Assembly: GCF_900499075.1 (NCBI RefSeq)
Contig: NZ_UIHC01000034.1
Span: forward strand, 1-34,769
Direction of reading: 5' to 3'
From: Roseinatronobacter ekhonensis
Lineage (GTDB): Bacteria; Pseudomonadota; Alphaproteobacteria; Rhodobacterales; Rhodobacteraceae
DNA length: 34,769 bases
The notes under the pieces are model-generated. The model did not search any database, was not told the origin of the DNA, and worked only from the letters and a program-made list of their open reading frames with translations. The position numbers and the translations under genes are program-made. Below, in pieces: positions 7,575 through 17,954 of the stretch (the stretch's first letter is position 1; every line of letters starts with the position of its first letter).

Positions 7575-10076
7575 TTAGGTCAAGGTGCGTTCGATCTCTT
7601 CGCGCTCGAAAATCTCGATCACGTCTTTCGGGCGAATATCGTCGTAATTCTCGAACGCCATCCCGCATTCCTGACCCGATTGCACTTCCTTGACCTCGTC
7701 CTTGAAGCGCTTGAGGGTTTTCAGAGTGCCCTCGTGGACAACCACGTTGTCGCGCAGCAGGCGAACACCGGCAGACCGGCGCGCGATCCCCTCAGTCACA
7801 AGGCAGCCGGCCACTTTGCCGACGCCAGTGACCTTGAACACTTCGCGGATTTCGGCATAGCCGATGAAGTTCTCGCGCACTTCGGCAGATAGCAGGCCAG
7901 AGGCCGCGGCTTTGATATCGTCGACCAGATCATAAATGATCGAGTAATAGCGCAGCTCTACCCGCTTCTGGTTGGCCGAGTTCCGCGCGGACGCGTTCGC
8001 CCGCACGTTGAACCCGATGATCGGCGCGCCAGAGGCTTCGGCAAGGCCCACATCAGTATCGGTGATTGCGCCGACACCATAATGCAGCACGCGCACACGC
8101 ACCTCGTCATTGCCGATTTTCTCAAGCGCCTGAACGATGGCTTCGGCAGAGCCCTGCACATCGGCTTTCACCAGAACCGGCAACTCTGCCATGTCCTTGT
8201 CTTCCTTGGCCTTGGCCATAAGCTGTTCAAGCGTGGTCGCGGCCCCGGCGGCGGCGCGCTTGTCCTTGGCCGCTTCCTGACGGTATTCGGCAATCTCGCG
8301 CGCTTGTGCTTCGGTATCGACCACGTTCAGCACATCGCCCGCTTCGGGCGTGCCGTTCAGGCCCAGCACCTCTACCGGAACAGAGGGGCCGGCTTCTTTC
8401 ACGCGCTCGCCCTGGTCATTTTGCAAGGCACGAACCTTGCCCCATTGCTCGCCCACGACGAAAATATCGCCCTGACGCAGCGTGCCGTTCTGCACAAGAA
8501 CGGTCGCGACGGGACCACGGCCGACGTCAAGCTGCGCCTCGATCACGGCGCCCATGGCGGACCGGTCGGGGTTGGCCTGCAATTCCAGAATTTCGGCTTG
8601 AAGCGCGATGGCTTCCAGTAGCTGGTCCAGACCGGCACCGGTCACGGCAGAGACTTCGACATCCTGCACGTCGCCCGACATCGCTTCGACTACGACCTCG
8701 TGCTGCAACAACTCGGTCCGAACCTTGTTGGCATCGGCAGCGGGCTTGTCACATTTGTTGATGGCGACGATCATTGGCACCTTGGCGGCGCGGGCGTGGT
8801 TGATCGCTTCGATCGTCTGCGGCATGACAGAGTCGTCTGCGGCCACGACCAGCACGACAATATCGGTCACATTCGCACCGCGTGCGCGCATGCTGGTAAA
8901 GGCCGCGTGACCGGGCGTATCCAGAAATGACAGCACGGCACCACTTTCCGTCGTGACCTGATAGGCCCCGATATGCTGGGTAATGCCACCAGCTTCGCCC
9001 GATACCACGTTCGCTTTGCGAATCGCATCCAGCAGCGAGGTCTTGCCGTGGTCGACATGGCCCATGATCGTCACGATTGGCGGGCGCGGCTGCAGGTCTT
9101 GAGGGTCGTCGGCAACCTGCTCGATTACCTGCTCCACATCCGCGTCAGAGACACGCACCATCTTGTGGCCGAACTCTTCGATCACCAGTTCGGCTGTGTC
9201 GGCGTCGATGGATTGGTTCATGGTCGCCATGACACCCATCTTCATCAGGGATTTGACAACATCAGCGGCCCGTTCGGCCATGCGGTTTGCCAATTCCTGC
9301 ACCACGATGGTTTCGGGCAGTTGCACTTCACGCACAACCTTTTCGCGCGATTGGGTCTGGCCCATCGCCTTTTGGCGGGCCTTCTCCTGCTTGCGCTTCA
9401 TCGCGGCCATGGAACGCTCGCGTCCACCGCCACCTGCCAGCGCGTCTTTCAGTGTCAGCTTGCCAGAGCGACGGCCGCCATCCTCGCGCGGTTTGGCGGG
9501 ACGGCCGCCACGGTCATCCTCGGCCCGTTTCGCGGGTTTGCGCGCATCACCACCAGAGGGGCGGGCACGCTCCGACATCGGCGCTTCAGGCGCGGCGGGG
9601 GCTGCGGGTTCCTCGGCGGGCGCCGCCTTACGGGCCTTGCGCTCTTCGGCCTCGACCTTGGCGCGGGCGTCTTCTTCTTCCTTGGCACGCAAAGCCGCCT
9701 CGCGCTCACGCTCTTCGCGTTCGCGGGCCTCGGCCTCTTCACGGCGGCGCTGGCGCTCTTCCTCGCGCGCCTTTTCTTCGGCGGCGCGGGCGGCTGCTTC
9801 CTCGGTCTCGCGCGCCTTGGCGGCGGCAAGCGCCTTCAGGCGGCGGTCCATTTCCGCTTCGGATATTCCGGCGGGGCGACGCGACGGATCGGATTTCGGC
9901 GTGCCGGACGGCTTGCCCGCACCAGCGCCCGGCTGCCCTGCCGATTTTGGCACGACAACGCGCTTGCGCTTCTTCTCGACCACGACCGATTTCGTGCGCC
10001 CATGGCTGAAGCTTTGCTTCACCTGACCGCCTTGCCCGCCAAGTCCGAGTGTCTTTTTACCGTCTGTATCGCTCAT
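7575..10076 (-). CDS. infB: Translation initiation factor IF-2
   Basis: The GTPase that places initiator tRNA on the 30S subunit. The 833 residues start with an IF2_N-type segment. A long charged helical region rich in Ala, Glu and Arg follows (about 80-165), with basic linkers up to about 240 and the second IF2_N domain near 250-300. The G domain begins near 337 with GHVDHGKT, then [15 protein letters not shown] and NKCD, and is followed by domains II-IV ending in [13 protein letters not shown]. It is the last gene of rimP-nusA-ylxR-infB and overlaps ylxR by 4 bases. It ends just before the shared terminator at 7528-7551. rbfA does not follow. Confidence 0.98.
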   Translation of the reverse strand: MSDTDGKKTLGLGGQGGQVKQSFSHGRTKSVVVEKKRKRVVVPKSAGQPGAGAGKPSGTPKSDPSRRPAGISEAEMDRRLKALAAAKARETEEAAARAAEEKAREEERQRRREEAEAREREEREREAALRAKEEEDARAKVEAEERKARKAAPAEEPAAPAAPEAPMSERARPSGGDARKPAKRAEDDRGGRPAKPREDGGRRSGKLTLKDALAGGGGRERSMAAMKRKQEKARQKAMGQTQSREKVVREVQLPETIVVQELANRMAERAADVVKSLMKMGVMATMNQSIDADTAELVIEEFGHKMVRVSDADVEQVIEQVADDPQDLQPRPPIVTIMGHVDHGKTSLLDAIRKANVVSGEAGGITQHIGAYQVTTESGAVLSFLDTPGHAAFTSMRARGANVTDIVVLVVAADDSVMPQTIEAINHARAAKVPMIVAINKCDKPAADANKVRTELLQHEVVVEAMSGDVQDVEVSAVTGAGLDQLLEAIALQAEILELQANPDRSAMGAVIEAQLDVGRGPVATVLVQNGTLRQGDIFVVGEQWGKVRALQNDQGERVKEAGPSVPVEVLGLNGTPEAGDVLNVVDTEAQAREIAEYRQEAAKDKRAAAGAATTLEQLMAKAKEDKDMAELPVLVKADVQGSAEAIVQALEKIGNDEVRVRVLHYGVGAITDTDVGLAEASGAPIIGFNVRANASARNSANQKRVELRYYSIIYDLVDDIKAAASGLLSAEVRENFIGYAEIREVFKVTGVGKVAGCLVTEGIARRSAGVRLLRDNVVVHEGTLKTLKRFKDEVKEVQSGQECGMAFENYDDIRPKDVIEIFEREEIERTLT

Positions 10077-10705
10077 GCGTCCGTCTTATCCTCTCCGGCG
10101 GCATATCCACCGATATCTGTGCGCAGTCCTGCCAGTCTTGCCGCTTCCTCTACAACAGGTCGCCGCAATCCGCCAGCACGAAGCGCGGAATGTATCACAT
10201 GTTCACGACCGAATGCCAAACCCAATTCGCGGGCCGTCAGCCAGTCAATATAGGTCTCTGGCCCACCGGGCGGGCGCAACTTCGTCTTGCCACGGGTTGA
10301 CCCGTCCACGGCTTGGATCAGGACCGCCATCTCTTCCGCCATGGCCAGCTCGCGGCATTTTTCATAGCCTGCGATGGCCTGACCGCTTTTGCGTGCCAGC
10401 GACAGAAGGTCGATCACCCGTTTCAGCACAAGGCCGGTAACCATGTCGTTCAACCCGTCGGGCACCGTTACCGCTTGTCGCGCGGCGCGGGCAAAGAGCT
10501 TTTTCTTGACCGCCAGATCCAGCGCCGACCGTTCGGCACTGACCCAAATTCCGCGGCCGGGCAGCTTTCCGGCGACATCGGGCACGATTTGCCCGTCGGG
10601 GCCCACGACAAAGCGGATCAGCCCGCGCGCAGGCTGGCTGTCCCCGGTGGCGATGCAGCGCCGTTCGGGCCCGTCGCGTTCAACTTTGCGCCCGCCGCGT
10701 GCCAT
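10073..10705 (-). CDS. ylxR: YlxR/DUF448 RNA-binding protein with L7Ae-like C-terminal domain
   Basis: A 210-residue protein between nusA and infB. Residues about 8-90 form the YlxR (DUF448) domain, with [20 protein letters not shown] and [12 protein letters not shown]. Residues about 95-190 resemble an L7Ae/ribosomal L30e-type fold ([23 protein letters not shown]). Fused YlxR-L7Ae forms are common in alphaproteobacteria, whereas Firmicutes carry the two parts as separate genes. The exact role is uncertain; RNA binding near the translation or RNase P machinery is proposed for the family. The stop overlaps the infB start (ATGA-type, 4 bases), and nusA ends 11 bases upstream. Confidence 0.92.
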   Translation of the reverse strand: MARGGRKVERDGPERRCIATGDSQPARGLIRFVVGPDGQIVPDVAGKLPGRGIWVSAERSALDLAVKKKLFARAARQAVTVPDGLNDMVTGLVLKRVIDLLSLARKSGQAIAGYEKCRELAMAEEMAVLIQAVDGSTRGKTKLRPPGGPETYIDWLTARELGLAFGREHVIHSALRAGGLRRPVVEEAARLAGLRTDIGGYAAGEDKTDA

Positions 10706-10716
10706 CTGGTTGATCC

Positions 10717-12354
10717 TTAGCGTGTTTCTGCCTCGGCCTCGGCCTCGGCGTCAGCGGCATCCTCTTCGCCCTCGGCCTCGGCGTCGGCTTCCATTTCGGT
10801 CGGGTCAACCCAACCCAGCAGGACGCGCGCGGTCATGACAAGGGTTTGCGCTTCCTCAAGGCTCATATCGAAAGGCTCCAGCAGGCCCTCATCCTTAACG
10901 CGCTCGCCGTTGACGGTGGTCCAGCCGCCCGCCAGTTCCCAGTCGGCACAGGTGGCGAAATCTTCCAGCGTCTTGATGTCGTCCTTGGCCAACGCTTCGA
11001 CCATCTGCGGAGTCAGGCCGTCGAATTCGATCAGGCTGTCTTCCGCCCCCATCTCGCGTGCATTCGCCAGCGCGGCAGCGGCGACCGCTTCCAGACGTTC
11101 GCGGGCACGGGTCTGCAACTCTTCGGCAGTTTCCTCGTCGAAACCGTCAATGGCCAGCAGTTCGTCCAGCTCGACATAGGCGACCTCTTCCAGCGCGGTG
11201 AATTCTTCCGCGACCAGAAGCTGGGCCATCATCTCGTCAATGTCCAACTCGTCCATGAACAGCTTGGTGCGTGCTGCAAATTCGGCCTGACGGCGGGCTG
11301 ATTCGTCCGACTCTGTCAGGATGTCGATGTCCAGCGCGGTCAACTGGCTGGCCAGACGCACGTTCTGACCGCGACGGCCAATCGCCAGCGACAACTGCTC
11401 ATCAGGCACGACCACTTCGATCTTGCCCGCTTCTTCGTCGATCACGACCTTGCTTACCTCTGCCGGTTGCAGCGCGTTCACAAGGAAGGTGGCCTGATCT
11501 TCGGTCCAGGGGATGATGTCGATCTTTTCGCCCTGAAGCTCGTTCACCACGGCCTGCACGCGGCTGCCGCGCATACCGACGCAAGCGCCAACGGGGTCGA
11601 TGCCGGAATCATACGAAATCACGCCGATCTTGGCGCGCGAACCGGGGTCACGGGCAACTGCCTTGATCTCGATGATGCCATCGTAGATTTCCGGCACTTC
11701 CATCTTGAACAATTCGGCCATGAATTCGGGCGCAGTGCGCGACAGGAAGATTTGCGGCCCGCGCGCTTCGCGGCGCACGTCTTTCACATAGCAGCGGATG
11801 CGGTCGCCGTTGCGATAGCTTTCGCGGCCAATCTTCTCATTGCGGCGCAGGATGGCTTCGCCCGCACCCACATCGACGATGATGTTGCCGTATTCCTCGC
11901 GCTTGACGACACCGTTAATGATCGTATGCGCGCGATCCTTGAATTCTTCATACTGGCGGTCACGCTCTGCTTCGCGGACGCGCTGCAAGATCACCTGCTT
12001 GGCGGATTGTGCGGCGATGCGGCCCAGCTCTACCGGCGGCACTTCGTCGATGATCTCATCCCCGACAGCGGGCGCGTCCAGATAGGGGGCGGCTTGGGCC
12101 ACGGTCAGTTCAGCGTGGTGGTTTTCCAGCAGGTCATCCTCGACCACGGTGCGGACGCGGGTGAAGGTGGCCACGCCGGTCTTGCGGTCGATAGCCACGC
12201 GGATATCCATATCGGCCCCGTAGCGTGATTTGGCCGCGCGGGCGAGGCTGTCTTCCATCGCCTCGATCACCAATTCGGCGTCGATCATCTTTTCGCGTGC
12301 CACCGCTTCGGCGGTTTGCAGCAGTTCCAACTGGTTTGCAGATGTGATGGCCAT
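10717..12354 (-). CDS. nusA: Transcription termination/antitermination factor NusA
   Basis: A 545-residue NusA that binds RNA polymerase and nascent RNA. Domain order is the N-terminal polymerase-binding domain (1-125), S1 (about 130-200, ERDRQYEEFKDRAHTIINGVVKREEYGNIIVDVG), and KH1/KH2 (about 230-345, including GMRGSRVQAVVNELQGEKIDIIPW and IGRRGQNVRLASQLT). Two helix-hairpin-helix-like C-terminal repeats (about 365-500) follow. An acidic, alanine-rich tail ends the protein. Because NusA acts on intrinsic terminators, the terminator in this operon's leader (12981-13003) is a plausible target for self-control. rimP ends... begins the operon just upstream, with 3 bases between the two genes. 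Confidence 0.97.
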   Translation of the reverse strand: MAITSANQLELLQTAEAVAREKMIDAELVIEAMEDSLARAAKSRYGADMDIRVAIDRKTGVATFTRVRTVVEDDLLENHHAELTVAQAAPYLDAPAVGDEIIDEVPPVELGRIAAQSAKQVILQRVREAERDRQYEEFKDRAHTIINGVVKREEYGNIIVDVGAGEAILRRNEKIGRESYRNGDRIRCYVKDVRREARGPQIFLSRTAPEFMAELFKMEVPEIYDGIIEIKAVARDPGSRAKIGVISYDSGIDPVGACVGMRGSRVQAVVNELQGEKIDIIPWTEDQATFLVNALQPAEVSKVVIDEEAGKIEVVVPDEQLSLAIGRRGQNVRLASQLTALDIDILTESDESARRQAEFAARTKLFMDELDIDEMMAQLLVAEEFTALEEVAYVELDELLAIDGFDEETAEELQTRARERLEAVAAAALANAREMGAEDSLIEFDGLTPQMVEALAKDDIKTLEDFATCADWELAGGWTTVNGERVKDEGLLEPFDMSLEEAQTLVMTARVLLGWVDPTEMEADAEAEGEEDAADAEAEAEAETR

Positions 12355-12357
12355 GCT

Positions 12358-12954
12358 TCAGCTCTCCTCGGGGTGCGCGGTATCCGGCGCGTCGGTTTCA
12401 ATCTCGTCGAATTGCGATTCGTCAATGGCGCCGCTGGCTTTGCGGGCGCGCAGCATTTCCGCGATCAGGTCTTCGGTCAGGACCAGCTTGGCATCCGACA
12501 ACCACTCGAATTGCAGGCCGATGGTGACGGTGTCGTCGCCCTCTTCCAACTCAATCAGCACCTCGTCGCCTTCGACCCCGGCCAACAAGCCCTTGAAGCG
12601 GCGGCGGCCGTCGATCAACTCGGTCGTCTCGATCCGGGCCTCATACCCGTCCCAAGCGGCGAAATCTTTCAGCCGGGTCAGGGGGCGGTCGATGCCGGGG
12701 CTGGACACTTCCAGCGTATAGGCGTCTTCCAGCGGGTCTTCGACATCCAACACCGCAGACACAGCCGTGGAAATATCGGCGCAATCCTGCACCTCTATGC
12801 CGCCATCGGGCCGGTCCGCCATGATCTGCAATGTCCGGTTTTTGCCCGCCATGACGCGCAGGCGCACCAACTCGAAGCCCAGACCTTCGATTACCGGGGC
12901 CACGATGGCCGCCAGCCGCTGGTCGAGCGTGGTTTTCGCGATCAGGTCAGACAT
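12358..12954 (-). CDS. rimP: Ribosome maturation factor RimP
   Basis: A 198-residue 30S assembly factor and first gene of the nusA-infB operon. The two-domain family pattern is seen: [34 protein letters not shown] in the N-terminal half with [12 protein letters not shown] near residue 97, and an Sm-like C-terminal part ([23 protein letters not shown]). The start at 12954 is supported by AAGGAGG six bases upstream and by family length; an in-frame extension to 13134 would cross the operon's leader terminator and promoter and is rejected. It is divergent from dnaE2 across 204 bases. Confidence 0.95.
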   Translation of the reverse strand: MSDLIAKTTLDQRLAAIVAPVIEGLGFELVRLRVMAGKNRTLQIMADRPDGGIEVQDCADISTAVSAVLDVEDPLEDAYTLEVSSPGIDRPLTRLKDFAAWDGYEARIETTELIDGRRRFKGLLAGVEGDEVLIELEEGDDTVTIGLQFEWLSDAKLVLTEDLIAEMLRARKASGAIDESQFDEIETDAPDTAHPEES

Positions 12955-12979
12955 GACCCCTCCTTGGGGTGCGGAAAAC

Positions 12980-13003
12980 AAAAAACGGGCCATGCGGCCC
13001 GTT
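12980..13003 (-). terminator. Intrinsic terminator in the rimP-nusA-infB leader (candidate attenuator)
   Basis: On the minus strand an 8-bp perfect stem (AACGGGCC / GGCCCGTT, loop GCAT) runs straight into six T residues, the form of a strong intrinsic terminator. It lies about 27 bases before the rimP start codon and just ahead of its ribosome binding site. No minus-strand gene lies upstream for it to terminate, since dnaE2 is divergent. It therefore sits in the operon's own leader and may act as an attenuator. Confidence 0.78.
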
Positions 13004-13048
13004 GAAATTTCCGGTGGGTATCTTTCGACACGCCGCTGTTGAGTGGGG

Positions 13049-13076
13049 ATATAGGCGCATGCGCGCCCGAACGCAA
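13049..13076 (-). promoter_or_regulatory. Candidate sigma70-type promoter of the rimP-nusA-infB operon
   Basis: On the minus strand TTGCGT (13071-13076) and CTATAT (13049-13054) are separated by 16 bases. A start near 13042 would give a leader of about 88 nt containing the terminator hairpin. The match is fair, not perfect. Confidence 0.4.
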
Positions 13077-13128
13077 GGGGTTTGCACATGGCGGTCGGGA
13101 CTCGACTCAAGCCCCGTTCCAGATATAT

Positions 13129-13143
13129 GAACAAAGCAGGAAC
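13129..13143 (+). promoter_or_regulatory. LexA (SOS) box upstream of dnaE2
   Basis: GAAC-AAAGCAG-GAAC is an exact match to the direct-repeat LexA site of alphaproteobacteria (GAAC-N7-GAAC). It ends 15 bases before the dnaE2 start codon. dnaE2 is a known member of the SOS regulon in this group, so site and gene support each other. Confidence 0.88.
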
Positions 13144-13158
13144 AAACTCAAGGCCGCC

Positions 13159-16100
13159 ATGTCAGACCCCACTTATGCAGAGCTTTGCGTGACCAGTAAT
13201 TTCAGCTTCCTGCGCGGCGCATCGCACCCCGAGGAGCTGGTCACGCGCGCGGCTGAACTGGGGTTGCAGGCCATCGCCATCACCGACCACAATTCCGTCG
13301 CGGGCGTGGTGCGGGCCTATGCGGCGCTGAAGGAACTGGCACGGCTGCGGGCCACAGGCACAGGGCAAGCGGCGGGCGTGCGCGCCCAACGCCAGACAGA
13401 CCCGTCCAGCCGCCAGACCAGCGCGCCAGAGGCCACGCCTTTGGTGCTGCCGGATCGCCCCCTGCCCCGGCTGATCCCCGGAGCGCGGCTGGTGCTGACC
13501 GACAGCGCAACAGACTGGCTGGCCCTGCCCACCGACCTGCCCGCATGGTCGCGGCTGACGCGGCTGCTGACCCTTGGCAAGCGCCGCGCGCCAAAAGGGG
13601 AATGCCACCTTGCGCGCGCCGATCTTTATGCGGGCTGCCACGGCATGATCCTGATCGCGCTGCCGCCAGACCCGTTGCAAGCGCTCTTGCCGGATGATCT
13701 GCGCGACATGCTTAACCATTTCCCCGGCCAGTGCTACCTTGGTGCAGCCCCTCGCTATGACGGGCGCGACCCGGCACGGCTGGCGCAGCTTGGCGCATGG
13801 GCACAAGCGACCGGCCTGCCCATGGTCGCGCTTGGCGATGTGCAGATGCACGCCGCTGCCCGCCGCCCGCTGGCCGATGTGCTGACCTGTCTGCGCCTTG
13901 GTCTAACGATAGACACCATCGGCCAGCACCGCCTGCCCCACGCCGAACACCGGCTGAAAGGCGCGGCGGAAATGGCGCGCATGTTCAAGCACCATCCCGC
14001 CGCGATCCACCGTTCTGTGCAGATTGCCGATGCCTGCGCCTTCGGTCTGGATGAGCTGCGCTACCAATACCCAGACGAGGCGCAGAACGGCGAACCCGCC
14101 CAGGCCCGGCTGGAACGGCTGGCGGGCGAAGGGCTGCGCCGCCGTTACCCCGCAGGGGCCCCGCCCAAGATTGTCGAGCGCACCAGTCGCGAGCTGCGTC
14201 TGATCGCCGATCTGGACTATGCGCCCTATTTCCTGACCGTTCATGACATTGTCGACTTTGCCCGGTCACGCGGCATTCTGTGCCAAGGGCGGGGGTCGGC
14301 CGCCAATTCGGTTGTGTGCTACCTGCTGGGCGTGACCGAAGTGCCGCCCGAATCGATCACGCTAATCTTCGAGCGGTTCATCTCCAAGGAACGCGGCGAG
14401 CCGCCCGATATTGACGTGGATTTCGAACATGAACGCCGCGAAGAGGTCATCCAGTGGATTTACGCCCGCTACGGGCGCGACCGCGCAGGCCTGACCGCGA
14501 CCGTCATCCATTTCCGTACCCGTGCGGCCATCCGCGAGGTGGGCAAGGTGATGGGGCTGAGCGCCGATGTCATCGGGCGGCTGTCAGGCCAGCTTTGGGG
14601 CTGGTCCGCCAGCCCGCCGGGGCCGGACCGCCTGCGCGAAGCGGGGCTGGACCCCGACGACCGCCGCATGGGGCAAGCGCTGGCGCTGATTGCCGAGATC
14701 ATCGGCTTTCCACGCCACCTGTCGCAGCATGTGGGCGGCTTTGTCATCACCAAGGGGCGGCTAGACGACCTGTGCCCGATTGAAAATGCGGCCATGGAGG
14801 ACCGCACCATCATCGAATGGGACAAAGACGACATAGACGCGCTGGGGCTGCTGAAGGTGGATGTGCTGGCCTTGGGCATGCTGACCGCAATCCGCAAATC
14901 CTTTGCCCTGCTGGCAGAGCACCGGGGCGCGCGGCTGGATCTGGCCAATGTCCCGCCCGAAGACCCTGCCGTCTATGACATGCTCTGCCGCGCCGACGCC
15001 ATCGGCGTGTTTCAGGTCGAAAGCCGCGCGCAGCTCAACTTTCTGCCGCGTATGCGCCCGCGCGCGTTCTACGATCTAGTCTGCGAGGTCGCCATCGTGC
15101 GCCCCGGCCCCATTCAGGGTGGCATGGTGCACCCGTTCATCAACCGCCGTCAGGGCAAGGAACCTGTCGAAGACCTTGGCCCCGCCATGATGGAAGTGCT
15201 GGGCCACACTTACGGCGTGCCGCTATTCCAGGAACAAGCCATGCAAATCGCGGTGGTCGCGGCGGGTTTCACCCCGGCAGAGGCCGACCAACTGCGCCGC
15301 GCGCTCGCGACCTTCAAGCGCATGGGCACCATCGGCGGGTTTCGCGACCGGTTCATCGACGGGATGCTGTCGCGCGGCTACGACCCCGATTTCGCCGCGC
15401 GCTGTTTCGCCCAGATCGAGGGCTTCGGCAGCTACGGCTTCCCCGAAAGCCACGCCGCCAGCTTCGCGCGGTTGGTCTATATCTCGGCTTGGCTGAAATG
15501 CCATCATCCGGCGGTGTTCGCCTGCGCGCTGCTGAACAGTCAGCCCATGGGGTTCTACGCGCCCGCCCAACTGGTGCGCGACGCGCGCGAACACGGGGTG
15601 GAAATCCGCGCCGTTTCCATCAACCATTCCGACTGGGAGTGCACGCTTGAACGGCGCGCAGATGGCACCCTTTCCCTGCGGCTGGGCTTTCGCCAGATCA
15701 AGGGCGTCCCACAGGAAGATGCCGACTGGATCGTGGCCGCGCGGGGCAATGGCTACCCGGATATCGACAGCCTGTGGCGGCGTGCAGGCGTGGCGCCCGA
15801 CACGCTGGAACGGCTGGCCGAGGGCGACGCCTTCACAGCCATTGGCCTGTCGCGCCGCACGGCCCTCTGGCAGGTGCGGGCCTTGCGCGCGCCCGCCCCC
15901 CTGCCCTTGTTCGGGCTGGATGGCGAAGGCGAACAGGAACCCACCGTCACCCTGCCCGACATGTCGCTTGGCGAAGCGGTGGTCGAAGATTACTTGTCGT
16001 TGCGGCTCAGCTTACGCGCCCATCCGCTGGAACTGTTGCGACCCCGCCTGCCGCAAACCCTACCGCATGACAAGCTGCCACAAGCCACCCGCCGCGTCAG

Positions 16101-16488
16101 CATCGCGGGGCTTGTCATCACCCGCCAGCGGCCCGGCACGGCCTCGGGCGTGGTGTTCCTAACGCTCGAAGATGAAACCGGTTGCTCCAATGTGGTCGTG
16201 TGGAAAACCATGTATGACCGCTTCCGCCGCGCCGTGATCGGCGGGCGGCTCTTGCGCGTTACGGGCCGTGTGCAACGCGACGGACAGGTGATCCATATCA
16301 TCGCGGAACAGATCGACGATATCTCACACATGCTCGGCAGTCTGGGCGGCCCCGCGCCCCTGCCCGCCAATGACGGCCGCGGCGACGAGGTCCGCCGGTC
16401 CGTTCCCAGCATGGTCCCCGGCACATCGGGCGCGCGCCACCCCCGCGAACAAGCGCGCAAGCTGTTCCCAAGCCGGGATTTTCACTAA
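13159..16488 (+). CDS. dnaE2: Error-prone DNA polymerase DnaE2 (ImuC)
   Basis: The alternative C-family polymerase alpha subunit, used for translesion synthesis with ImuA/ImuB. The 1109 residues begin with a PHP domain ([30 protein letters not shown]). The polymerase core has the catalytic carboxylates in [15 protein letters not shown] and the [10 protein letters not shown]-like [17 protein letters not shown]. Next come the helix-hairpin-helix region and an OB-fold near the end ([27 protein letters not shown]). It ends in SRDFH, typical for DnaE2. The start at 13159 matches the family N-terminus; a longer in-frame ORF from 13039 would run through the LexA box. imuA and imuB, often encoded immediately upstream, are not here, so this copy stands alone. 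Confidence 0.96.
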   Translation: MSDPTYAELCVTSNFSFLRGASHPEELVTRAAELGLQAIAITDHNSVAGVVRAYAALKELARLRATGTGQAAGVRAQRQTDPSSRQTSAPEATPLVLPDRPLPRLIPGARLVLTDSATDWLALPTDLPAWSRLTRLLTLGKRRAPKGECHLARADLYAGCHGMILIALPPDPLQALLPDDLRDMLNHFPGQCYLGAAPRYDGRDPARLAQLGAWAQATGLPMVALGDVQMHAAARRPLADVLTCLRLGLTIDTIGQHRLPHAEHRLKGAAEMARMFKHHPAAIHRSVQIADACAFGLDELRYQYPDEAQNGEPAQARLERLAGEGLRRRYPAGAPPKIVERTSRELRLIADLDYAPYFLTVHDIVDFARSRGILCQGRGSAANSVVCYLLGVTEVPPESITLIFERFISKERGEPPDIDVDFEHERREEVIQWIYARYGRDRAGLTATVIHFRTRAAIREVGKVMGLSADVIGRLSGQLWGWSASPPGPDRLREAGLDPDDRRMGQALALIAEIIGFPRHLSQHVGGFVITKGRLDDLCPIENAAMEDRTIIEWDKDDIDALGLLKVDVLALGMLTAIRKSFALLAEHRGARLDLANVPPEDPAVYDMLCRADAIGVFQVESRAQLNFLPRMRPRAFYDLVCEVAIVRPGPIQGGMVHPFINRRQGKEPVEDLGPAMMEVLGHTYGVPLFQEQAMQIAVVAAGFTPAEADQLRRALATFKRMGTIGGFRDRFIDGMLSRGYDPDFAARCFAQIEGFGSYGFPESHAASFARLVYISAWLKCHHPAVFACALLNSQPMGFYAPAQLVRDAREHGVEIRAVSINHSDWECTLERRADGTLSLRLGFRQIKGVPQEDADWIVAARGNGYPDIDSLWRRAGVAPDTLERLAEGDAFTAIGLSRRTALWQVRALRAPAPLPLFGLDGEGEQEPTVTLPDMSLGEAVVEDYLSLRLSLRAHPLELLRPRLPQTLPHDKLPQATRRVSIAGLVITRQRPGTASGVVFLTLEDETGCSNVVVWKTMYDRFRRAVIGGRLLRVTGRVQRDGQVIHIIAEQIDDISHMLGSLGGPAPLPANDGRGDEVRRSVPSMVPGTSGARHPREQARKLFPSRDFH

Positions 16489-16517
16489 TCCCCTTCATCC
16501 TTGCAAAAATATCCTGG

Positions 16518-16555
16518 GGGAGTCGCGCGGCACGCGCGGCGGGGGCAAAGCCCCC
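16518..16555. terminator. GC-rich hairpins between dnaE2 and trmD (possible terminator)
   Basis: A perfect GGGGGC / GCCCCC stem with the loop AAA (16541-16555) lies beside a smaller CGCG / CGCG inverted repeat, in the 66 bases between two convergent genes. No clear T run follows on either strand, so an intrinsic terminator is possible but unproven. The hairpin touches the trmD stop codon. Confidence 0.35.
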
Positions 16556-17361
16556 TAATCCGGCTGACCGTCCGTCCATGCCGCCCATAAATCTGGGCGC
16601 CGCGCCTGCGTCACAGCCTCAGCCTGTTGCTGCCGCCAGCGCGCAATCTCGGCATGGTTGCCGGATAGCAGAACCGGCGGAATGGGCTGGTCCCTCCATT
16701 CGGCGGGCTTGGTGTAGTGAGGGTGCTCCAGCAGGCCCGCGCTGAAGCTCTCTTCCTCGGTTGAGGCCGCGTTGCCCAGCACATCCGGCAGAAGCCGCAC
16801 CGTGGCGTCGATCATCGCTTGCGCCGCCAGCTCACCCCCGGTTAGCACGAAATCCCCCAAGGACACTTCTTCCACCGCGTGATGATCCAGCACCCGCTGG
16901 TCCACGCCTTCGAACCGCCCGCACAGAAGTGTCACGCCCTTGGCCCGCGACCAGTCCCGCGCCATCGCTTGGGTAAAGGGTCGCCCGCGCGGCGACAGAT
17001 AGACCAGCGGCCATGCGTCCCGGTCGGCAGGTGCGCCGCGTTGCGCGGTGTCTATTGCGCGGTCCAGCACATCGGCGCGCAGCACCATACCCGCGCCACC
17101 ACCTGCGGGCGTGTCATCGACATTGCGGTGCTTGCCGATGCCGAAGGGCCGCAGATCGACCGTCTCCAGCCCCCAGCGCCCTTCTTTCAGGGCCCGACCC
17201 GTCAACGACAGGCCAAGCACACCGGGGAACGCTTCGGGGAATAGGGTGATAATCCGGACCTGCCACGCCATCGCAGGCGGACGCGGGCGCGACAGGTCGC
17301 GTGGGGCAAGTGACGGAGTCGCAGCCAGACGGCCCGCGGCGCGGCGCGGCGGCACGCTCAT
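16555..17361 (-). CDS. trmD: tRNA (guanine-N1-)-methyltransferase TrmD
   Basis: Methylates G37 of tRNAs using S-adenosylmethionine. The SPOUT-family core is clear: [15 protein letters not shown] near residue 33, [24 protein letters not shown], the knot region [12 protein letters not shown], and [11 protein letters not shown]. The first in-frame ATG at 17361 overlaps the rimM stop (ATGA) and gives 268 residues with about 30 extra N-terminal residues. A start nearer MAWQVRI is possible and would match the usual length better. It is the last gene of the rimM-trmD pair; rplS, which often follows, is absent. Confidence 0.94.
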   Translation of the reverse strand: MSVPPRRAAGRLAATPSLAPRDLSRPRPPAMAWQVRIITLFPEAFPGVLGLSLTGRALKEGRWGLETVDLRPFGIGKHRNVDDTPAGGGAGMVLRADVLDRAIDTAQRGAPADRDAWPLVYLSPRGRPFTQAMARDWSRAKGVTLLCGRFEGVDQRVLDHHAVEEVSLGDFVLTGGELAAQAMIDATVRLLPDVLGNAASTEEESFSAGLLEHPHYTKPAEWRDQPIPPVLLSGNHAEIARWRQQQAEAVTQARRPDLWAAWTDGQPD

Positions 17362-17894
17362 TCCAACAGCCCCTCGGGCGGATCGGCGACAATACGGCCC
17401 GCAGCCAGGTCGACCGTCGGCACAATCGCACGGGTGAAGGGCAGCAGCACCGCCCCTTTCTGCCCCGGTGTGACCAGTTCCAGCAGGTCGCTTGCGCCGT
17501 GATTCAGAACCGCCTTGACCCGCCCCATCGGCGCACCGCCGGTGTCGAACACCTGCAAGCCGATCAGGTCGGCGTGGTAGAACTCATCATCGGGCAGTCC
17601 GGGCAGCCGCGCGCGGTCAACAAACAGGCGCACGCCGCGCAGGGCCTCGGCCTGCTCGCGGGTGCGCACACCGCCCAAGCGGGCGGCAAACCCCTGCGCA
17701 ACAGGCGCGCCCAAAGTGACATCAAAGCTGCGCGCGCCATCTTCGGACCAAAGCGGGCCGTAGCTGCCGATCGCATCAGGCTCGGCGCAAAAGCTTTTCA
17801 ACCGCACTTCGCCGCGCACGCCATATGCGCCCGCAACTGCCCCGACGCAGACGCGTTCCGGCTTATCCGTCTGTGGCCCTTGTTGGCGCGTCAT
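17358..17894 (-). CDS. rimM: Ribosome maturation factor RimM
   Basis: A 178-residue 16S processing factor that binds ribosomal protein S19. Family blocks are present: [21 protein letters not shown] in the first domain, [22 protein letters not shown], and the PRC-barrel end [19 protein letters not shown] followed by PPEGLLE. It is coupled to trmD by overlapping stop and start codons. The usual upstream neighbour rpsP is separated from it here by a glycosyltransferase gene. Confidence 0.95.
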   Translation of the reverse strand: MTRQQGPQTDKPERVCVGAVAGAYGVRGEVRLKSFCAEPDAIGSYGPLWSEDGARSFDVTLGAPVAQGFAARLGGVRTREQAEALRGVRLFVDRARLPGLPDDEFYHADLIGLQVFDTGGAPMGRVKAVLNHGASDLLELVTPGQKGAVLLPFTRAIVPTVDLAAGRIVADPPEGLLE

Positions 17895-17954
17895 GATCCG
17901 CTCTCATGCTGTGGTCGTCTAGTGCCTTGTTCAAATTCCGCGCTGGAATGCAAG

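Noticed and set aside
9600-9850. Repetitive-looking GC-rich stretch that could be taken for a tandem repeat array
   Set aside because: It encodes the charged helical region of IF-2, and codon-level repetition explains it.
8973-10253. Open frame of 426 codons on the plus strand opposite infB
   Set aside because: It is a shadow of the repetitive Ala/Glu/Arg-coding part of infB, with no family resemblance or ribosome binding site.
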